Shown one piece after another: positions 26,060 through 37,204 of a stretch of 64,000 bases of DNA. The DNA is taken from the NCBI GenBank assembly GCA_021904315.1, contig CM038920.1, positions 17,980,001 through 18,044,000 of the forward strand, written 5' to 3'. This DNA is from Sphagnum magellanicum (lineage: Eukaryota > Streptophyta > Sphagnopsida > Sphagnales > Sphagnaceae). Within the stretch, counting starts at the first letter, position 1, and the number at the start of each line of letters is the position of its first letter. The notes beneath the pieces were generated by a model. The model was not told where the DNA came from. It made no database searches and saw only the letters and a list, made by a program, of their open reading frames with translations. Position numbers and translations under genes: made by a program.

Positions 26060-26800
26060 AACACATGTTTTGTGAGAAGGTCCACATACTTAAAAACATT
26101 AATTTTGGCCTAAACATTGTCCACAATTATAGCATTAGGCATCCAATCCTCTAGTAAACATTGGGACAATGCATGCAAAACATGATGAAGGTCATTTTCC
26201 CTAACTTTTCCATGACAATGAACACGACAAGTATTCCATTATGGCACTCATCAAACACCATCATGGTGTAGAGGGGGTATTGCAACCAACAAAAATGTAG
26301 CATCAAGAACTCATGACAAGTAGGTTATATTTATATAGAAGTTAACTTGTAGACAAAATAATGGATGAAATATACTCGGCTTTGGTTTGTGCCAAATGTT
26401 GCATAAAAAAATATTGAACTCTTGTGTCCAAACTTTGTCATTTTTCTACTTGCCAAGGGGTTTAGACACCAAATGTGAATGGGGAATCATCTTGGCTTGG
26501 CAAGTTCAAATCCATTGGGGCATGCTCAACATAATAGAAAATTGAATTTGGTTATCCATAACCCACATTCACATACTCGCTAGATCCTTGGGGTGTTTTT
26601 GCCATAATTCATCCATTTTTTTCCTTGATAAATTTCTAACATTAGATGGTAAAACAAATGTGTCTCCTATTATGGGTTCATTTTTCAAAACCTTTTTTCT
26701 CACATATTTCTTGTGATGAGTCATGACTTGTGCAAGAGAAAGCTCTTGCTAAAGGAACCTTGTCAAATGAGCTTTCATATTATTAGACAACTATGAACCT
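26060..26800 (-). pseudogene. Decayed MULE-like (Mutator superfamily) transposase
   Basis: The minus strand encodes, in pieces, segments typical of plant MULE transposases: a KKVLKNEPIIGDTFVLPSN-like stretch, then QNIFYATFGTNQS-like sequence, and the catalytic-core style motif MMVFDECHNGI followed by a MEKLGKMTF segment and a PNAIIVDN-like motif. MULE cores usually read FD..GNG/HNGIPVA and then end in a V-D-x-x-A-E element, so the match is reasonable but partial. Several in-frame stops interrupt it, so it cannot produce transposase. No terminal inverted repeats or 9-bp target duplication were found. Confidence 0.4.
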
Positions 26801-27297
26801 TGCATGTCGATATGTCGTGACGTATGGTGTCATAAGGGTGTAAATCCATAATAAACTCTACTAAACAAAAAGATTAAAACCAGTCAAAGGTAGAACTAAT
26901 CAATTAAAAAGAGATGCACGCACACACATATATATACACAATGCATAAGAAGAGGTTGAAATGAAATTCTCATGTATCCCCCCCAGACTTGAACTAAGAA
27001 AAACGTGGCATGGTTTGAATAGAAATCAAGGTGTTACAAGAGAACATCATGAACAATACCAAATGTCAGCGGGAATTTGAGTGAGCTCCGGCTTGAGGCA
27101 GAATAAATGGTATCCACCATTACAATTATCACAAAGCAACATTTGATCAACATCGTCTGTCCTTTGACATACCTGACATGGATAGTCAAGTGGAGGAATC
27201 TAAGTCGACGTGATGATGGTAGGATCTAAGTTCGGTAGGTGGTAGGGCGCATAATTTTTGGAGTGATCTTGAATTGTGTGTCCATCAACTCCTTGCG
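26801..27297. other. Intergenic DNA left of the LTR fragment
   Basis: AT-rich with a short CA/TA dinucleotide tract near 26914-26940. No gene or element end was recognised. Confidence 0.35.
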
Positions 27298-27665
27298 TGA
27301 TGCACTCCCAACTCTTCGAAGGACTCAAATGTGAATCCAAGTATAAGGCAATGGAAGAAGGAGGAGTCGGGGCACGCTCTTTAGCTCACAACACCTTGAG
27401 GGGTAGAGGGGCGTGTTGGAGCTCCAGGATGGGACTAGGAAGAGTTGACAAGCTTCATTCACTCACATGGGCCTACACACAACCCACACAAAGTGGTTAG
27501 TGCATAATTGAAGCACCTTTGGTGCTAGGATGAGTCACGGGTAACACAGACACACTAGACTCACCATAGTCCAGACTTGGGGGAAGCCACCACCTTCCCC
27601 CTTATGGTATGCTCTATGATTGGCCACAAAGCCTACATCCAAATGGCTTTTCTCTCCCGAGATTT
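27298..27665 (-). mobile_element. Truncated LTR of the TGTCGCAACC family
   Basis: Starts TGATGCACTCCCAACTC at 27298, the reverse complement of the LTR end at 34289-34305. It then follows the reverse of that LTR through the GGGGTAGAGGGGCGTGTT block, the GGTGCTAGGA-type block and the CTTGGGGGAAGCCACCACCTTCC block. Similarity stops near 27665, where integrase sequence of the old Ty3 element begins. This is a fossil partial LTR. How the junction formed (insertion plus deletion, or recombination) cannot be decided here. Confidence 0.75.
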
Positions 27666-27675
27666 CAACAAATCT

Positions 27676-28360
27676 TTTGAAGTCCCTTCTTGCATGTCTA
27701 AACCATTTTCTCTACAAGGCCATCAGCTTGGGGATGATCCCTTGAAGTTTGGTGATGGTCAATGAAAGCGTGGTCAAGTAGGTCTTGGAATTCTCCTCTG
27801 AATTCTGATCCTTGATTAGTAAGGCATTTAACTTAAGCCTCAAACCTACTTAGGACCTGTTGTAAAAAAAACCTGGTTGGTGTTATGTGATGACTTGTTC
27901 AGTAATGCAACAAGCTCGACTCGTTTTGAAAAATGCTTAATCATAATCATGATGTAGACATTACCCCTGGAGGTCTATGGTAACTCTCCAGCTAAATCAC
28001 ATGACCAACGATAAAACATGCCCTGAATAGGGACTGGAGAAAGTGTGAGCTGTTAAAAAGAAAAGGAAGTTCTCATTTTATCACATTGTTCACACCTAGT
28101 AATGATGTCTCAGACTTGAGCATACATACCTCTCTAATGGTAGTGAGGAATGAGAAAGCTATAATTACACTTAATTCAAAAGTGTCCAAGCTTTGAGTGT
28201 ACTTTTTAAATAAGACCAGGTTGTTCATGTGGTGGAAGAACCACTCTGTCACCTTGTGGTAAACATCGAACAAGGTGATTGTCCTTCCATGAGTAGTGTT
28301 TGGACCATTGTTGTATGTAATCCCAATGACGTGATGTAACTTGGGGAGGGTATTCCCCAT
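27676..28360 (-). pseudogene. Ty3/gypsy integrase relic
   Basis: The minus strand shows a C-x2-C zinc-binding half (RCEQCDK), the start of the catalytic core (SCDLAG), the TNQGSEF segment and the conserved HPQADG segment near 27720. These are typical of Ty3/gypsy integrases, which insert element DNA into the host genome. It is a fossil piece of the larger element and is cut off at its C-terminal side by the LTR fragment. Confidence 0.75.
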
Positions 28361-28385
28361 GCTAAAAAATTTTTAGAGTGTCCTT

Positions 28386-28960
28386 TTATATATCCACAAT
28401 GGGATGCTCAACCAAGTTACATTGTAATAGTGTAAGATAACTAGATGCATAAGATACATGTACTATTGGAATCTGGTCGAAATTTTGTTTGGTTTTTAAA
28501 AAAACTTCAGAAGTAGTGAAAGGTCTCCGTGACATGGTAGCCGTGTTCTGATGTGTAATATCAAGTCGGTGAATAACCTTGAATTCATACTCTTGAAGTA
28601 TAAGCGCCCAACAAGCTAACTTACTAGTAAGCTTGTCATTGGTCGTCAACCACTTGATAGGCTAATGGTCAATATAGAAAGTGAACTTGGTGCCATAAAG
28701 ATAGGGCTTGAAATGTATGATGGCCCATACAACAGCAAAACATTCCCCCTCATATGAAGAGTAGTTGCTTTCAGCCTTATTGTTACTTTAGGATGCATAA
28801 GTGATAACATATTCCTTACCTTCCTTATCAAGTTGGCCAAGAATAACACTAATACTAAGAGCATTTTAGAATGAAGACCTTGATGAAGTCAGGTCTTCTC
28901 AAAATGGAGAATTTTAAAAGCTTTTCCTTGAGTGTGTCGAAAGTTTCCTTAGCCTCTTCA
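28386..28960 (-). pseudogene. Ty3/gypsy RNase H relic
   Basis: Minus-strand segments include YSSYEGECFAV-like sequence (about 28740-28760), LTSKLACWALILQEYEFKVI and HQNTATMSRRP. These correspond to the RNase H domain and its junction with the integrase in Ty3/gypsy polyproteins. It lies between the RT and integrase relics, as expected, and is a broken fossil. Confidence 0.75.
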
Positions 28961-28962
28961 CT

Positions 28963-29650
28963 CTATGTCCAAGCAACATCTTTTTTTAACAATGCATAGA
29001 GAGGATGGGCAATAGTATTAAAGTCTTGGACATAAACCCTGTAGTAATTACATAATCCAATGAAACTCTTCAAAGTGTGAACATCAATAGGGTTGGGCAT
29101 TTCTAAAATGGTTACTACTTTGGCCCAATGAGCCATAATACCATTTGGTAAAATTTTGTGTCCAAGGTAGACTACTAAGGTGACAACAAACTCACATTTT
29201 TTAGGATGGATCTTCATGTTGATTTCATGGAGCTTCTTGAATAACTCCTCAAGATGAACCAAGTGTTATAAAAGTCCCTTGTTATGCATTAGGACATCAT
29301 CTATGTAGCACTTTAGGAAATCTGCCTTTTCGAGAACTTGGTCCATGATTCATTGAAAGAAAACAAGTGCATTCTTCAATCCAAAAGGCATCACAAGCCA
29401 TTCCCATAACTTGTTGCTTCCATGGAATGCTATTTTCTTGTGATCCTTTGCAGTGAGCACAATTTGGTTGAAACCTTGCCTTAGATCCATAATTGTGAAG
29501 ATGTTTGCATCTCCAATGCTATTAAACAATTTTTTAAGGATGGGCATGGCGTACCTGTCCTGAGGTGTAACCAGGTTCAAAGGCCTATAATCCCCACACA
29601 TCCTTTTTTTAGTCCATAATCTAGCTGAATCCTTCTTTGTTAGCATTATT
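28963..29650 (-). pseudogene. Ty3/gypsy reverse transcriptase relic
   Basis: The minus strand carries MCGDYRPLN, DLRQGFNQI, the MPFGLKNA motif, a YIDD catalytic box (near 29305) and the thumb-connection segment CEFVVTLVVYLGH to FIGLCNYYR. All are hallmark Ty3/gypsy RT motifs in the normal order. Fossil copy, not functional. Confidence 0.85.
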
Positions 29651-31000
29651 GTAATAGCTACGAAATCAAAACTTGATGGTTAAATGGGACTAGCCTCATG
29701 GAGCTCTTTTTATCTTTCATCTACCAGTTCTCACTCATGCTTGCTCAACCTATGCCTCTTCCGATAGATGGGTGTCTCATATGTAAGGTCTATAGAGAAT
29801 TGCAGGGTTTCCAATATGTGAGAAACTTGTAGGTTGGGGTCTTTGATGGTGTATTTTAGAGCCAATTGCAAAACTGAGAGTGGTGCAAGGTTGGTCCACT
29901 AGTTGCGTAGCCAGTGCGCATAGGAACCACATTGTGTCGCATCAAATAGGAGCGATTTTCTATGGTAATTCTTGACTAGTGTGTAATGTTCTTAGACTTT
30001 TTCCTTATGGTCAAGCTAAGAAAGGGTGTTCTCAATTACATAACCAAACGTAGGATAAATGGATTAAGCCCATGTGATCAATTGAACCATGTCCGTGAAG
30101 AGACCGGATCTTGTGTCATTCAAGCCTTCTCCAAATCCAGCCGCTAAAAATCCTTGACATTCCCAACCTAAAATGATGAGGTCCATGGGGCAGAGTAATT
30201 CCATATGCTTCTTTTGAATTAGTTGTATGTCAAAAGGTAAGAAAGTGAAATTAGCCTTCCATGTGGTGGTTGCAAACTATTGTGGAAATCTGGATGTGAG
30301 CTCCATCATTTTCGATGCCGCCACTTGCCTTGTAATAGGATCAATGTCTACGTAAAAATGTCTCTGAACCACCATCCCTAACTATAATAGGGCTTCGAGA
30401 CCTGTACCAATACCATCAAAGAGTTCTAGTAAAGTAATCCCCTCCTTAGGTAATGTTTAGGTGATTAGTTGACAAAGTATTGGCTTAATTGGTTCACCAT
30501 GACTCTCCATGTTCTCCAAACTAGACAGAGTTTTGACCAAGGGCTCAACGGTTATTTTGAACCTTTGTAAAACCTATGGTCCATGTTGAATGTCAGTACA
30601 AACGACCTTCAAGCTTTCAGTAGCTTGGGTGTAAACTGTCTTTTTTTCATCTCCCTCTATCCACTCGTGGCTAACTTGTTGGATGTAGGAAATGGTGTGT
30701 GCTTCCTTGAGCATACAATGGTGAACCATAGGACTATGGTTCCCATGTAAATCAAGGGGTATGTATCCCAGGCGATGGCCATTAGTATCCCAATCCATTT
30801 GGTAGTACGCATGCTCGAATTAGTTGTCAATTGTGAAACTTGGTGGAAATAAGGCCTTTTGCCCAATGAGCACATCGTAACTAATGGCATTGGTGATTAA
30901 ACATTTGTCTTGTAGGCAAAATTCTTGATTTGTACCTTCATTGAAGTTAAGTGCAATCAAATCCGAGCTTTCCTTAAGCACCTCCTTTACGCTCTCACTA
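29651..31000 (-). pseudogene. Ty3/gypsy protease-RT linker region
   Basis: The minus strand contains YDVLIGQKALFPPSFTID (about 30830-30885), which fits the segment between protease and RT where Ty3/gypsy proteins carry a D-x-I/L-G motif. The remainder is decayed linker. Short open frames at 30574-31008 are parts of this region and not separate genes. Confidence 0.55.
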
Positions 31001-31821
31001 TGTCGCAACCCTACTTTGAGAGAGTGTGAAGATGAAACTCACATTCTCAAAATGGGGACTTGAGAGTCCTTCGGGACTCCCAAAACTTCAAAGTTCAATT
31101 GCAAGGGTCAAAACACCTCACATTGGGGTGTTCTTTATATCATTGGAAAGCTATCCAAGTGTAAATGTTGAAAATGGGTTCGCATGGGCCATTTGGGCAT
31201 TTTTAGCACATGTTATGGCAAAAAGAAGGGCCAAGAGTCAAACTAGCAGTTTGACTCCTAACCATTAAAGTTGGGAATCGACTCGACCTCAGTGTGTGCA
31301 GGTGGAGTGTGATACACCATTGGAAAGCCCTCGAGGAGAGCTACAACTTTGCTTTAGACCTCATCCCAAATTGGAAGTCTGAGCAAAACATTATGACCTC
31401 GTAAAGTCCCGGGAGTCCAAATCAGGACAGTTTCGAGACTCTTCCTTGGGAGTCTTGGGACAAAACGCCATTTGGATGTAAGTGCCGCGGAGAGACGCAG
31501 AGAATACTATATGGGGGAAAGTGGTGGATTCCACCGAGTTTGGGCCATGGTGAGTCCTGTTAGTCCAGAGTTGCTCGTAGTTTGTCCTAACACTAAAGGT
31601 GCTCAAGAAAGTGATCTAACCAACTTGTTGATTGGTTTGATGTAGGTTCGAGTAAATAACTAAAGCTTGTCACTCTTCTTAGTCCCATCTCGGAGCTTCA
31701 ACACGCCCCTTTACCTTTTTTAATGTTGAGAGCTGGGAGCGTGCCTCGAGTCCCCCACAATTGCATTGTTTGAATAATTTAGCCCCATCTTGGGTTTAAC
31801 TAGGAACTTAGGAGCACGTCA
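31001..31821 (+). mobile_element. Solo LTR (821 bp), nested in the Ty3 fossil
   Basis: Begins TGTCGCAACCCTAC at 31001 and ends GGAGCACGTCA at 31821. It is flanked by CACTA on both sides (30996-31000 and 31822-31826), a perfect 5-bp target duplication. It is the same length as, and closely similar to, the LTR at 36384-37204. No interior is attached, so it is a solo LTR left by recombination between the two LTRs of a former element. It sits in the protease-RT linker of the older element, in the opposite orientation. Confidence 0.9.
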
Positions 31822-31852
31822 CACTAGCGATACAAATTTACCACATAGATTT

Positions 31853-32368
31853 CTATAGTTTGGAGTCAAGCTTGCCCATCTTTTTAGCAAATTGACCTCT
31901 AAGAATCACTAATTGGGCACCTGTATCAAGAAGTACCACTTTGGGTGTATGTCCTCCCACTTGGATTGTTGACTCAGTATTGTCGACAATGGCAATTCTG
32001 ATGGTGATGGAAGTTCTCTCATTAAGCACCACTTTAAAAAATAAGTGAGAGATTTTGTGGAGAAAATGACTATCCACAACGCCTTTGTTAAGTAACAAAT
32101 CCACAAGTGAAGTGTTTTTAACTCCCTTCTGATATGTGAATGTATAATTAGAAGTAGGAAAGCCCATTAGTTTAACCATGCTAGAACTAGTGACCAGATC
32201 ACGAACGCCATCTCCAACATGTGAGCCAATTGAATGTCTCTCCAAGGTGTTAGATGGGACCCCTATAGCATGTGAATAAAGATTGGTAGAGGATCTAATG
32301 TAGTGTTTAAGGTATCCTTTAGTACTGCAATTATGTCCTTGGTGCTTAGCTTCAAATCTTGAAAACAA
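31853..32368 (-). pseudogene. Ty3/gypsy aspartic protease relic
   Basis: A minus-strand open frame of 171 codons contains VVLLDTGAQLVIL, which is the D-T-G active-site loop of retroviral-type aspartic proteases with the usual hydrophobic neighbours. It lies between gag and the RT block, as expected for Ty3/gypsy. Fossil fragment. Confidence 0.8.
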
Positions 32369-32649
32369 AATAACGGTGTACTCACAAGCTTTTGTGTCAC
32401 TTTACGCATTTGAAGTTGGCACTCCATAATCTAATTAGTGGAAAATTGTGTGTTTTCCTAATGTACATGTACTCCTGGGACATGAGAATTTGATGCCTTA
32501 GCAGCTTATGGTGTAATAGTCTCCTCCCCCCTTGCCAACAAGGTGCGTTTTTCTTTTGTGTTGAGAAGGTGAAAAAATTGTGGCATGATTACTCGAACTC
32601 CTCTAGCCCTGGTAATAGGACTTGAACCAAATGTGAGTCCATTAGTCTG

Positions 32650-33364
32650 AATTACCTACCTAGTGGTAAAAACTTTGGGTGCCACACTAGCCTCTTATGC
32701 CACAAAGTAGGAAGGGTAAAAAGAAGTGACAAATTTTGGTGTGAAACTGAAATTATGTGCACTGGAAAAAACATACTCCCTAACCATGGCATCATGTGAG
32801 AGGCCATAAAACGACCTAGGAAGTCCCTCCAATGATCTTGAACCTTATACAAGTTGGGCATGACTAGCTGGTTATATAGGAAGATTTGCCTTTTAGATTA
32901 ACTCACCCTCAATGATTTGAGTTCCTTTTATAGAGTTTGAACTTGAGCAACATGGGCTTGAAACACCTCCTTCTTATTAGCATTGTGTTCTTTCTTTTGA
33001 ACATTCTTATTCGAATTACCCTTGGTGGGGAAAACATGAGTGGAAGGTTGAAGTGCTTTTGCTTTTGGTTGAAAGGCAGTGGAAGATGATGGAAAGTTTT
33101 GCCATGGTAATTAGAGTTGTTTCCATTCCGGGAACTTGGCAAAATAAACAGCTTCCTAATGTCCCTCTTTCCCACAATAATCACAAAAGAGATGTTCTGA
33201 AGGAATGTTGCATTCACTAGCTTTGTAGGTAGGATTGCCATAGTAGATGTAAGAAGGTAAAATGGGTGCAACTGAATGCACTGCTTTAGCCCTTGAAAAA
33301 GAATGTGATGATCTAGTTGGCGCAACTGGTGGAGGCTAAGGCCTTGAACGTGATGGAGGCTCAT
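32650..33364 (-). pseudogene. Ty3/gypsy gag relic, nucleocapsid part
   Basis: The minus strand near 33190-33160 shows CDYCGKEGH, most of a CCHC zinc knuckle typical of the nucleocapsid part of gag. The surrounding frames are short and the region is decayed. A solo LTR interrupts gag immediately upstream (33365-34305). Confidence 0.6.
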
Positions 33365-34305
33365 TGTCGCAACCCTAGCCTTGAGTTCGCGACCAAGGCA
33401 AAAGGCTTGCAAGGGTGTGAGCTAAGAGGAAGCCTGAGAGTTAAAGCAAGAAGAAGAAGAAGTTCGGGAGTCACATCACAAACTCTCGGGAGTGTTAGAA
33501 AGTGTGAGGGAGTATGAAGGAATGAACCCTCACACTTCGAAGGCAACTCCCACTTTGGGAGATGGAGTCCCGGTGGACTCCCGAAACTTTAGAGAGTGAT
33601 TTCAGGGGTCAAAACTCAATGGCTTGTGGCGTTTTTTATATCATTGGAAAGCTCTTGAAACTTAGATGTCTAAAGTGGGCTCGCATTGCTCATTCAAACA
33701 TCTGAAACATAAGTTATGGCCAAAAGAAAGGCCGGAAATCAAATTGTCAGTTTGACTCTTGACCACAAAAAGTCGGGAATCGACCCGATTTACTTAGCTG
33801 TAGGGGGCGTGCCACATATCGTTGGAGAGCTACAACTTTGTTTCAGACCACACCTGAATCGGAGGTCTGCTCGCAAAGTTATGGGGCTCCAAAGTCGCGA
33901 TAGTCCCAGCTGGTGGGATTTCGGGATTCCCACTCGGGAGTCCCGGGAGAGAAAAACCATTTGGATGTAGGCTCCGTGGCTAGCCACAAAATATACTATG
34001 AGGTGGAAGGTGGTGGCTTCCCCTAAGTCCGGGCCGTGGTGAATCTTGTGTGTCTGTGTTGCCTGTGGCTCGTCCTAGCACCAAGGGTGCTCTAACTATG
34101 CATTAACCACTTTGTGTGGGTTGTGTGCAGGCCTGGGTGAGTGAGTGAAACTTGTCAACTCTTCCTAGTCCCATCCCGGAGCTCTAACACGCCCCTCTAC
34201 CCCTCAAAGTGTTGTGAGCTATGGAGCGTGCTCCGACTCCTCCCTCTTCTGCTGTTTTCTACTTGGGCTCACATTTGAATCCTTTAAGGAGTTGGGAGTG
34301 CATCA
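33365..34305 (+). mobile_element. Solo LTR (941 bp), nested in gag of the Ty3 fossil
   Basis: Begins TGTCGCAACCCTAG at 33365 and ends GGGAGTGCATCA at 34305. It is flanked by CTCAT at 33360-33364 and 34306-34310, a perfect 5-bp target duplication. It belongs to the longer subtype shared with 11946-12876 and 27298-27665. Compared with the 821-bp subtype it keeps the shared first bases, the ATCATTGGAAAGCT block, the GAGAGCTACAACTTTG block and the CACGCCCCTCTACC block. No interior is attached. Confidence 0.9.
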
Positions 34306-35240
34306 CTCATAATATTAACCTCATAGTGTGCATGAACCAGTTCTAGTTTTTTAGATATGTTGTACACATCTAGTAAAATGTACGAATCTCCAAATTTTGC
34401 AAAAACTTGTTGTAACACCTACGCATGGAGTGTTGGAATACCTTCCAACAAATGAAGATACTAATGGGTAGCTTCTAGGTTGTGATGCTATGAGTATCCT
34501 CTTTTAAGCTTGAGAAGCCTCTTGTAGAGCATCTTGAGGGTTTCATCCTTCTACCAAGAGAAGGTGGCGAACTATAAAATTCTTTTAAAACTCTTAACCG
34601 GAAATTTCGGTTCAAGAACTCGAAAGAATTCCCCCATTAGATCAGTAAAAGCTAATGCATCGATGGTGGGAGGAATGTTTGTTATAACAACAATGAGTTG
34701 TTGATGAGAAAAGTTTACTAAAGTAGGTATTTGATTTGGATTATTGGGCATAGTCCCATGATGTGCAATGGTAGTTTATAGTGCAACTTGAGAGGCGGTG
34801 GTGATGGCTGTGGCATAAGCTGGATTGGGGATTTGGGTGACACCCAAAATCATCAGAGAATGTTGCTTGTAAACATCCAATGCTTCATAATGCACATAAT
34901 GGGCCATTTGTTTGAATGCGAACGCTTCAATGTAATTAGCGTTTTACTTAAGTTCCAATTCACAAATCATAGTTGAGAAAGTTACCTTGAACTTTTTTAA
35001 AGAAATGGTATTTGGCCTTTTGCTGAACTTCTCAATTCTCCCAAAGGAACTAATGACCTCCATGGTGTATATGGGTGTAGAGGTAACGACTTGTAGTGGA
35101 ATATATGGTGATGGTGTGAAAGTTAGTGCGGCAACATGCGTACCCCACTGATTAACCCCTTTAAATGGACTCTGATGTATAATTGATATAATGTAACTTG
35201 AACGTGAATTTCTAGTAGGAGTTGTACTAGATGGTACCAT
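34306..35240 (-). pseudogene. Ty3/gypsy gag relic, N-terminal part
   Basis: A minus-strand open frame starts at 35240 and runs 98 codons. Its end reads SLKKFKVTFSTMICELELK, which resembles the start of the capsid region in plant Ty3/gypsy gag proteins. The frame lies just downstream of the weak primer-binding-site candidate, so it is likely the original gag start. The rest of the region to the LTR is decayed. Confidence 0.6.
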
Positions 35241-35539
35241 TGTGAAGATTACAAGTTCAAAGAAATCAGCTCAAATGATTGTGTGTTACTTCGTAGCTGA
35301 TACCTTGGCTTTAATTGAGTGGTAGTGTTCTCATCATTTAAGGACATGCTGTTGTCCCATGCCCCAAAATTTTGTAGCAATATAGAGCACTAGCTACAAA
35401 GTTCTAACACAACCATGCAATTAAATGCAACCGTAATGAAAATTGAAATGTGAAATGTTTAAAAAAACATACCCTAAACAACTTTCAGTTTTTGTAATCA
35501 CAAGTGCTAAATGACAAAGTAGAAGAAGAAATAATTGTA

Positions 35540-35645
35540 TATTTATGTGTTAATATAAGATTATGTAAATGTATGTATTAATACGAAAATAATGTAAATA
35601 TATGTATTAATACTAAATATGTAGATGTATGTATTAATACGAGAT
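35540..35645. repeat. Short tandem repeat (about 30-33 bp), three copies
   Basis: The unit ATGTAAATGTATGTATTAAT plus ACGAAAATA or a variant recurs three times. It is AT-rich and non-coding. Confidence 0.7.
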
Positions 35646-35671
35646 GTCAATGGACGGATGGGTGTCGACGA

Positions 35672-35828
35672 AGGTCGAAGGTCATGGCGCTATAGAGCAC
35701 CCGTTAGCCCTATAACAATGGTGGACAACAATGCGATGTTGAAGGCCACGACATTGCAAAACACCCGTGAGTTTCGCAATGATGGCAAACGGTGACACAA
35801 CGTCGGAGGCCATGGCGTTGCAAAAGCA
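35672..35828. repeat. Imperfect tandem repeat (about 65 bp), 2.3 copies
   Basis: The unit runs AAGGTCATGGCGCTATAGAG, CACCCGTTAG, then an AATGGTGGACAACAATGCGA-like segment. It recurs from 35740 as AAGGCCACGACATTGCAAAA, CACCCGTGAG and so on, and a partial third copy AGGCCATGGCGTTGCAAAA ends at 35828. It is GC-richer than the neighbourhood. Confidence 0.65.
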
Positions 35829-36383
35829 AATTTTTTTTTTCTCACTTGCTTGGTGTCTCCTCGATATTCACCTTCACTCCTCTTTTGTTGTTCGTGCGTG
35901 GTCCTTTTGTTCTCGACTTGTAAAACACTTTGCATTCTTTGCTTTGTTTTCGTACACACTTCTTTCTTTCTTTCTTTCTCAAGAAAATATGCTTGTTGTT
36001 CGTAAACAGTGGATGTTAGAGCTTGGTCTATCAGCACTTGGTAATTTTGATCCAATTCAAAGAAACTAGTGGGAATAGCTTGGTGATGTTGGTTCTATTT
36101 CTGAAAGAAAGAAAAGTGTTGCTACAACTGCCAAAGCCAATTTTATTTTTTTAATAGTAGAAATCTCTCGCGACATCTTATATCCTACACTTGTTACCAC
36201 CAAAAATTGGTCTTCCTTTTAAGAACACAGTAGAGAGAAAGAAAAAAATAGAAGACAGGCAGAAGGGAGAGTCTGAAAGGGAGATTTTGAACTTTTTGTA
36301 ACACTAATGGCGGCAGTGAGAGTGATAGTGGTGAGTGTGGCACATTTGCCGCACGGTTACACCATACCAACGACAAGGGGAAT

Positions 36384-37204
36384 TGTCGCAACCCTACCTT
36401 GGGAGAGTGTGAGGATGAAACTCACATTCCAAAAGTTGGGACTTGGGAGTCCTTTAGGACTCTAGAAACTTCAGATCTTGATTGCATGGGTCAAAACACC
36501 TTGCATTGGGGTGTTTTTTATATTATTGGAAAGCTATTAAAGTGTAGATGTTGAAAATGACCTCGCATGGGCCATTTGGACATATATAACACAAGTTATG
36601 GCAAAAAAAAAGGGTCAGGGGTCAAATTGCCAATTTGACTCTTGACCATTAAAAGTTAGGAATCGACCCGACCTCAGTGTGTGCAGGTGGAGTGCGACAC
36701 ATCGTTGGAAAGCTCTCAAAGAGAGCTACAAGTTTGCTTCAGACCTCATCTTAATCGGAGGTTTAAGTAAAGAGTTATGATTTCGCAAAGTCTCGGGAGT
36801 CTAAACCGGGACAATTTCGGGACTCCTCCTTGGGAGTCCCAAGACAAAAAACCATTCGGATGTGGGTGCCGCATAAAGGCACAGAGTATACTATATGAAG
36901 GAAGGTGGTGGCTTCCCCCGAGTTTGGGCTGTGATGAGTCATGTGAGTCCAAAGTCGCCCGTGGTTTGTCCTAGCACCAAAGGTGCTCGAGAAAGTGATC
37001 TAACCAACTTATTGGTTGGTTTTGATGTAGGTTCGAGTAAGTGAATAGCTTGTCATTCTTCCTAATCCCATCCTGGAGCTTCAGCACGCCCCTCTACCCT
37101 TTTTAGTGTTGAAAGCTAAGAGCATGCCCTGAGTCCCTCACAATTTTGCAACTTGAGTAACTTAACCCCAACTTGGGACTGACTAGGGACTTGGGAGCAT
37201 GTCA
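36384..37204 (+). mobile_element. Solo LTR (821 bp)
   Basis: Begins TGTCGCAACCCTACC at 36384 and ends GGAGCATGTCA at 37204. It is flanked by GGAAT at 36379-36383 and 37205-37209, a perfect 5-bp target duplication. It has the same length as, and high similarity (estimated by eye as over 80%) to, the LTR at 31001-31821. Each copy has its own duplication, so the two are separate insertions and not the two ends of one element. It lies upstream of gag in the Ty3 fossil or in its immediate flank. Confidence 0.9.

Larger units (their letters stand above)
27666..35310 (-). mobile_element. Ty3/gypsy LTR retrotransposon fossil (host of nested LTRs)
   Basis: On the minus strand, from high to low coordinates, come gag, aspartic protease, reverse transcriptase, RNase H and integrase. 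This order identifies a Ty3/gypsy (Metaviridae-type) element. It is clearly old and broken, with many interruptions, and is split further by two solo LTRs (31001-31821 and 33365-34305). Its integrase end abuts an LTR fragment at 27665. A weak primer-binding-site candidate complementary to initiator Met-tRNA (minus-strand GGTATCAGC) lies at about 35290-35308, just upstream of gag. Its own LTRs were not delimited. Confidence 0.85.
35311..36383 (-). other. Probable leader/LTR region of the Ty3 fossil (not delimited)
   Basis: This stretch precedes gag on the minus strand, where the 5' LTR should lie. I cannot find matching second-LTR sequence, because the other end of the element is lost, so boundaries cannot be set. 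It contains two small tandem repeats, listed separately. Overlapping frames of 100-121 codons on opposite strands at 35690-36069 show no domain. Confidence 0.35.

Noticed and set aside
35690-36069. Genes of 100-121 codons on both strands
   Set aside because: Opposite-strand overlapping frames over a leader with tandem repeats and a TTTCT run; no domain on either strand.
31001-37204. The 821-bp LTRs at 31001 and 36384 as the two LTRs of one complete element
   Set aside because: Each has its own perfect 5-bp target duplication, and the sequence between them is an opposite-strand Ty3 element containing another solo LTR.
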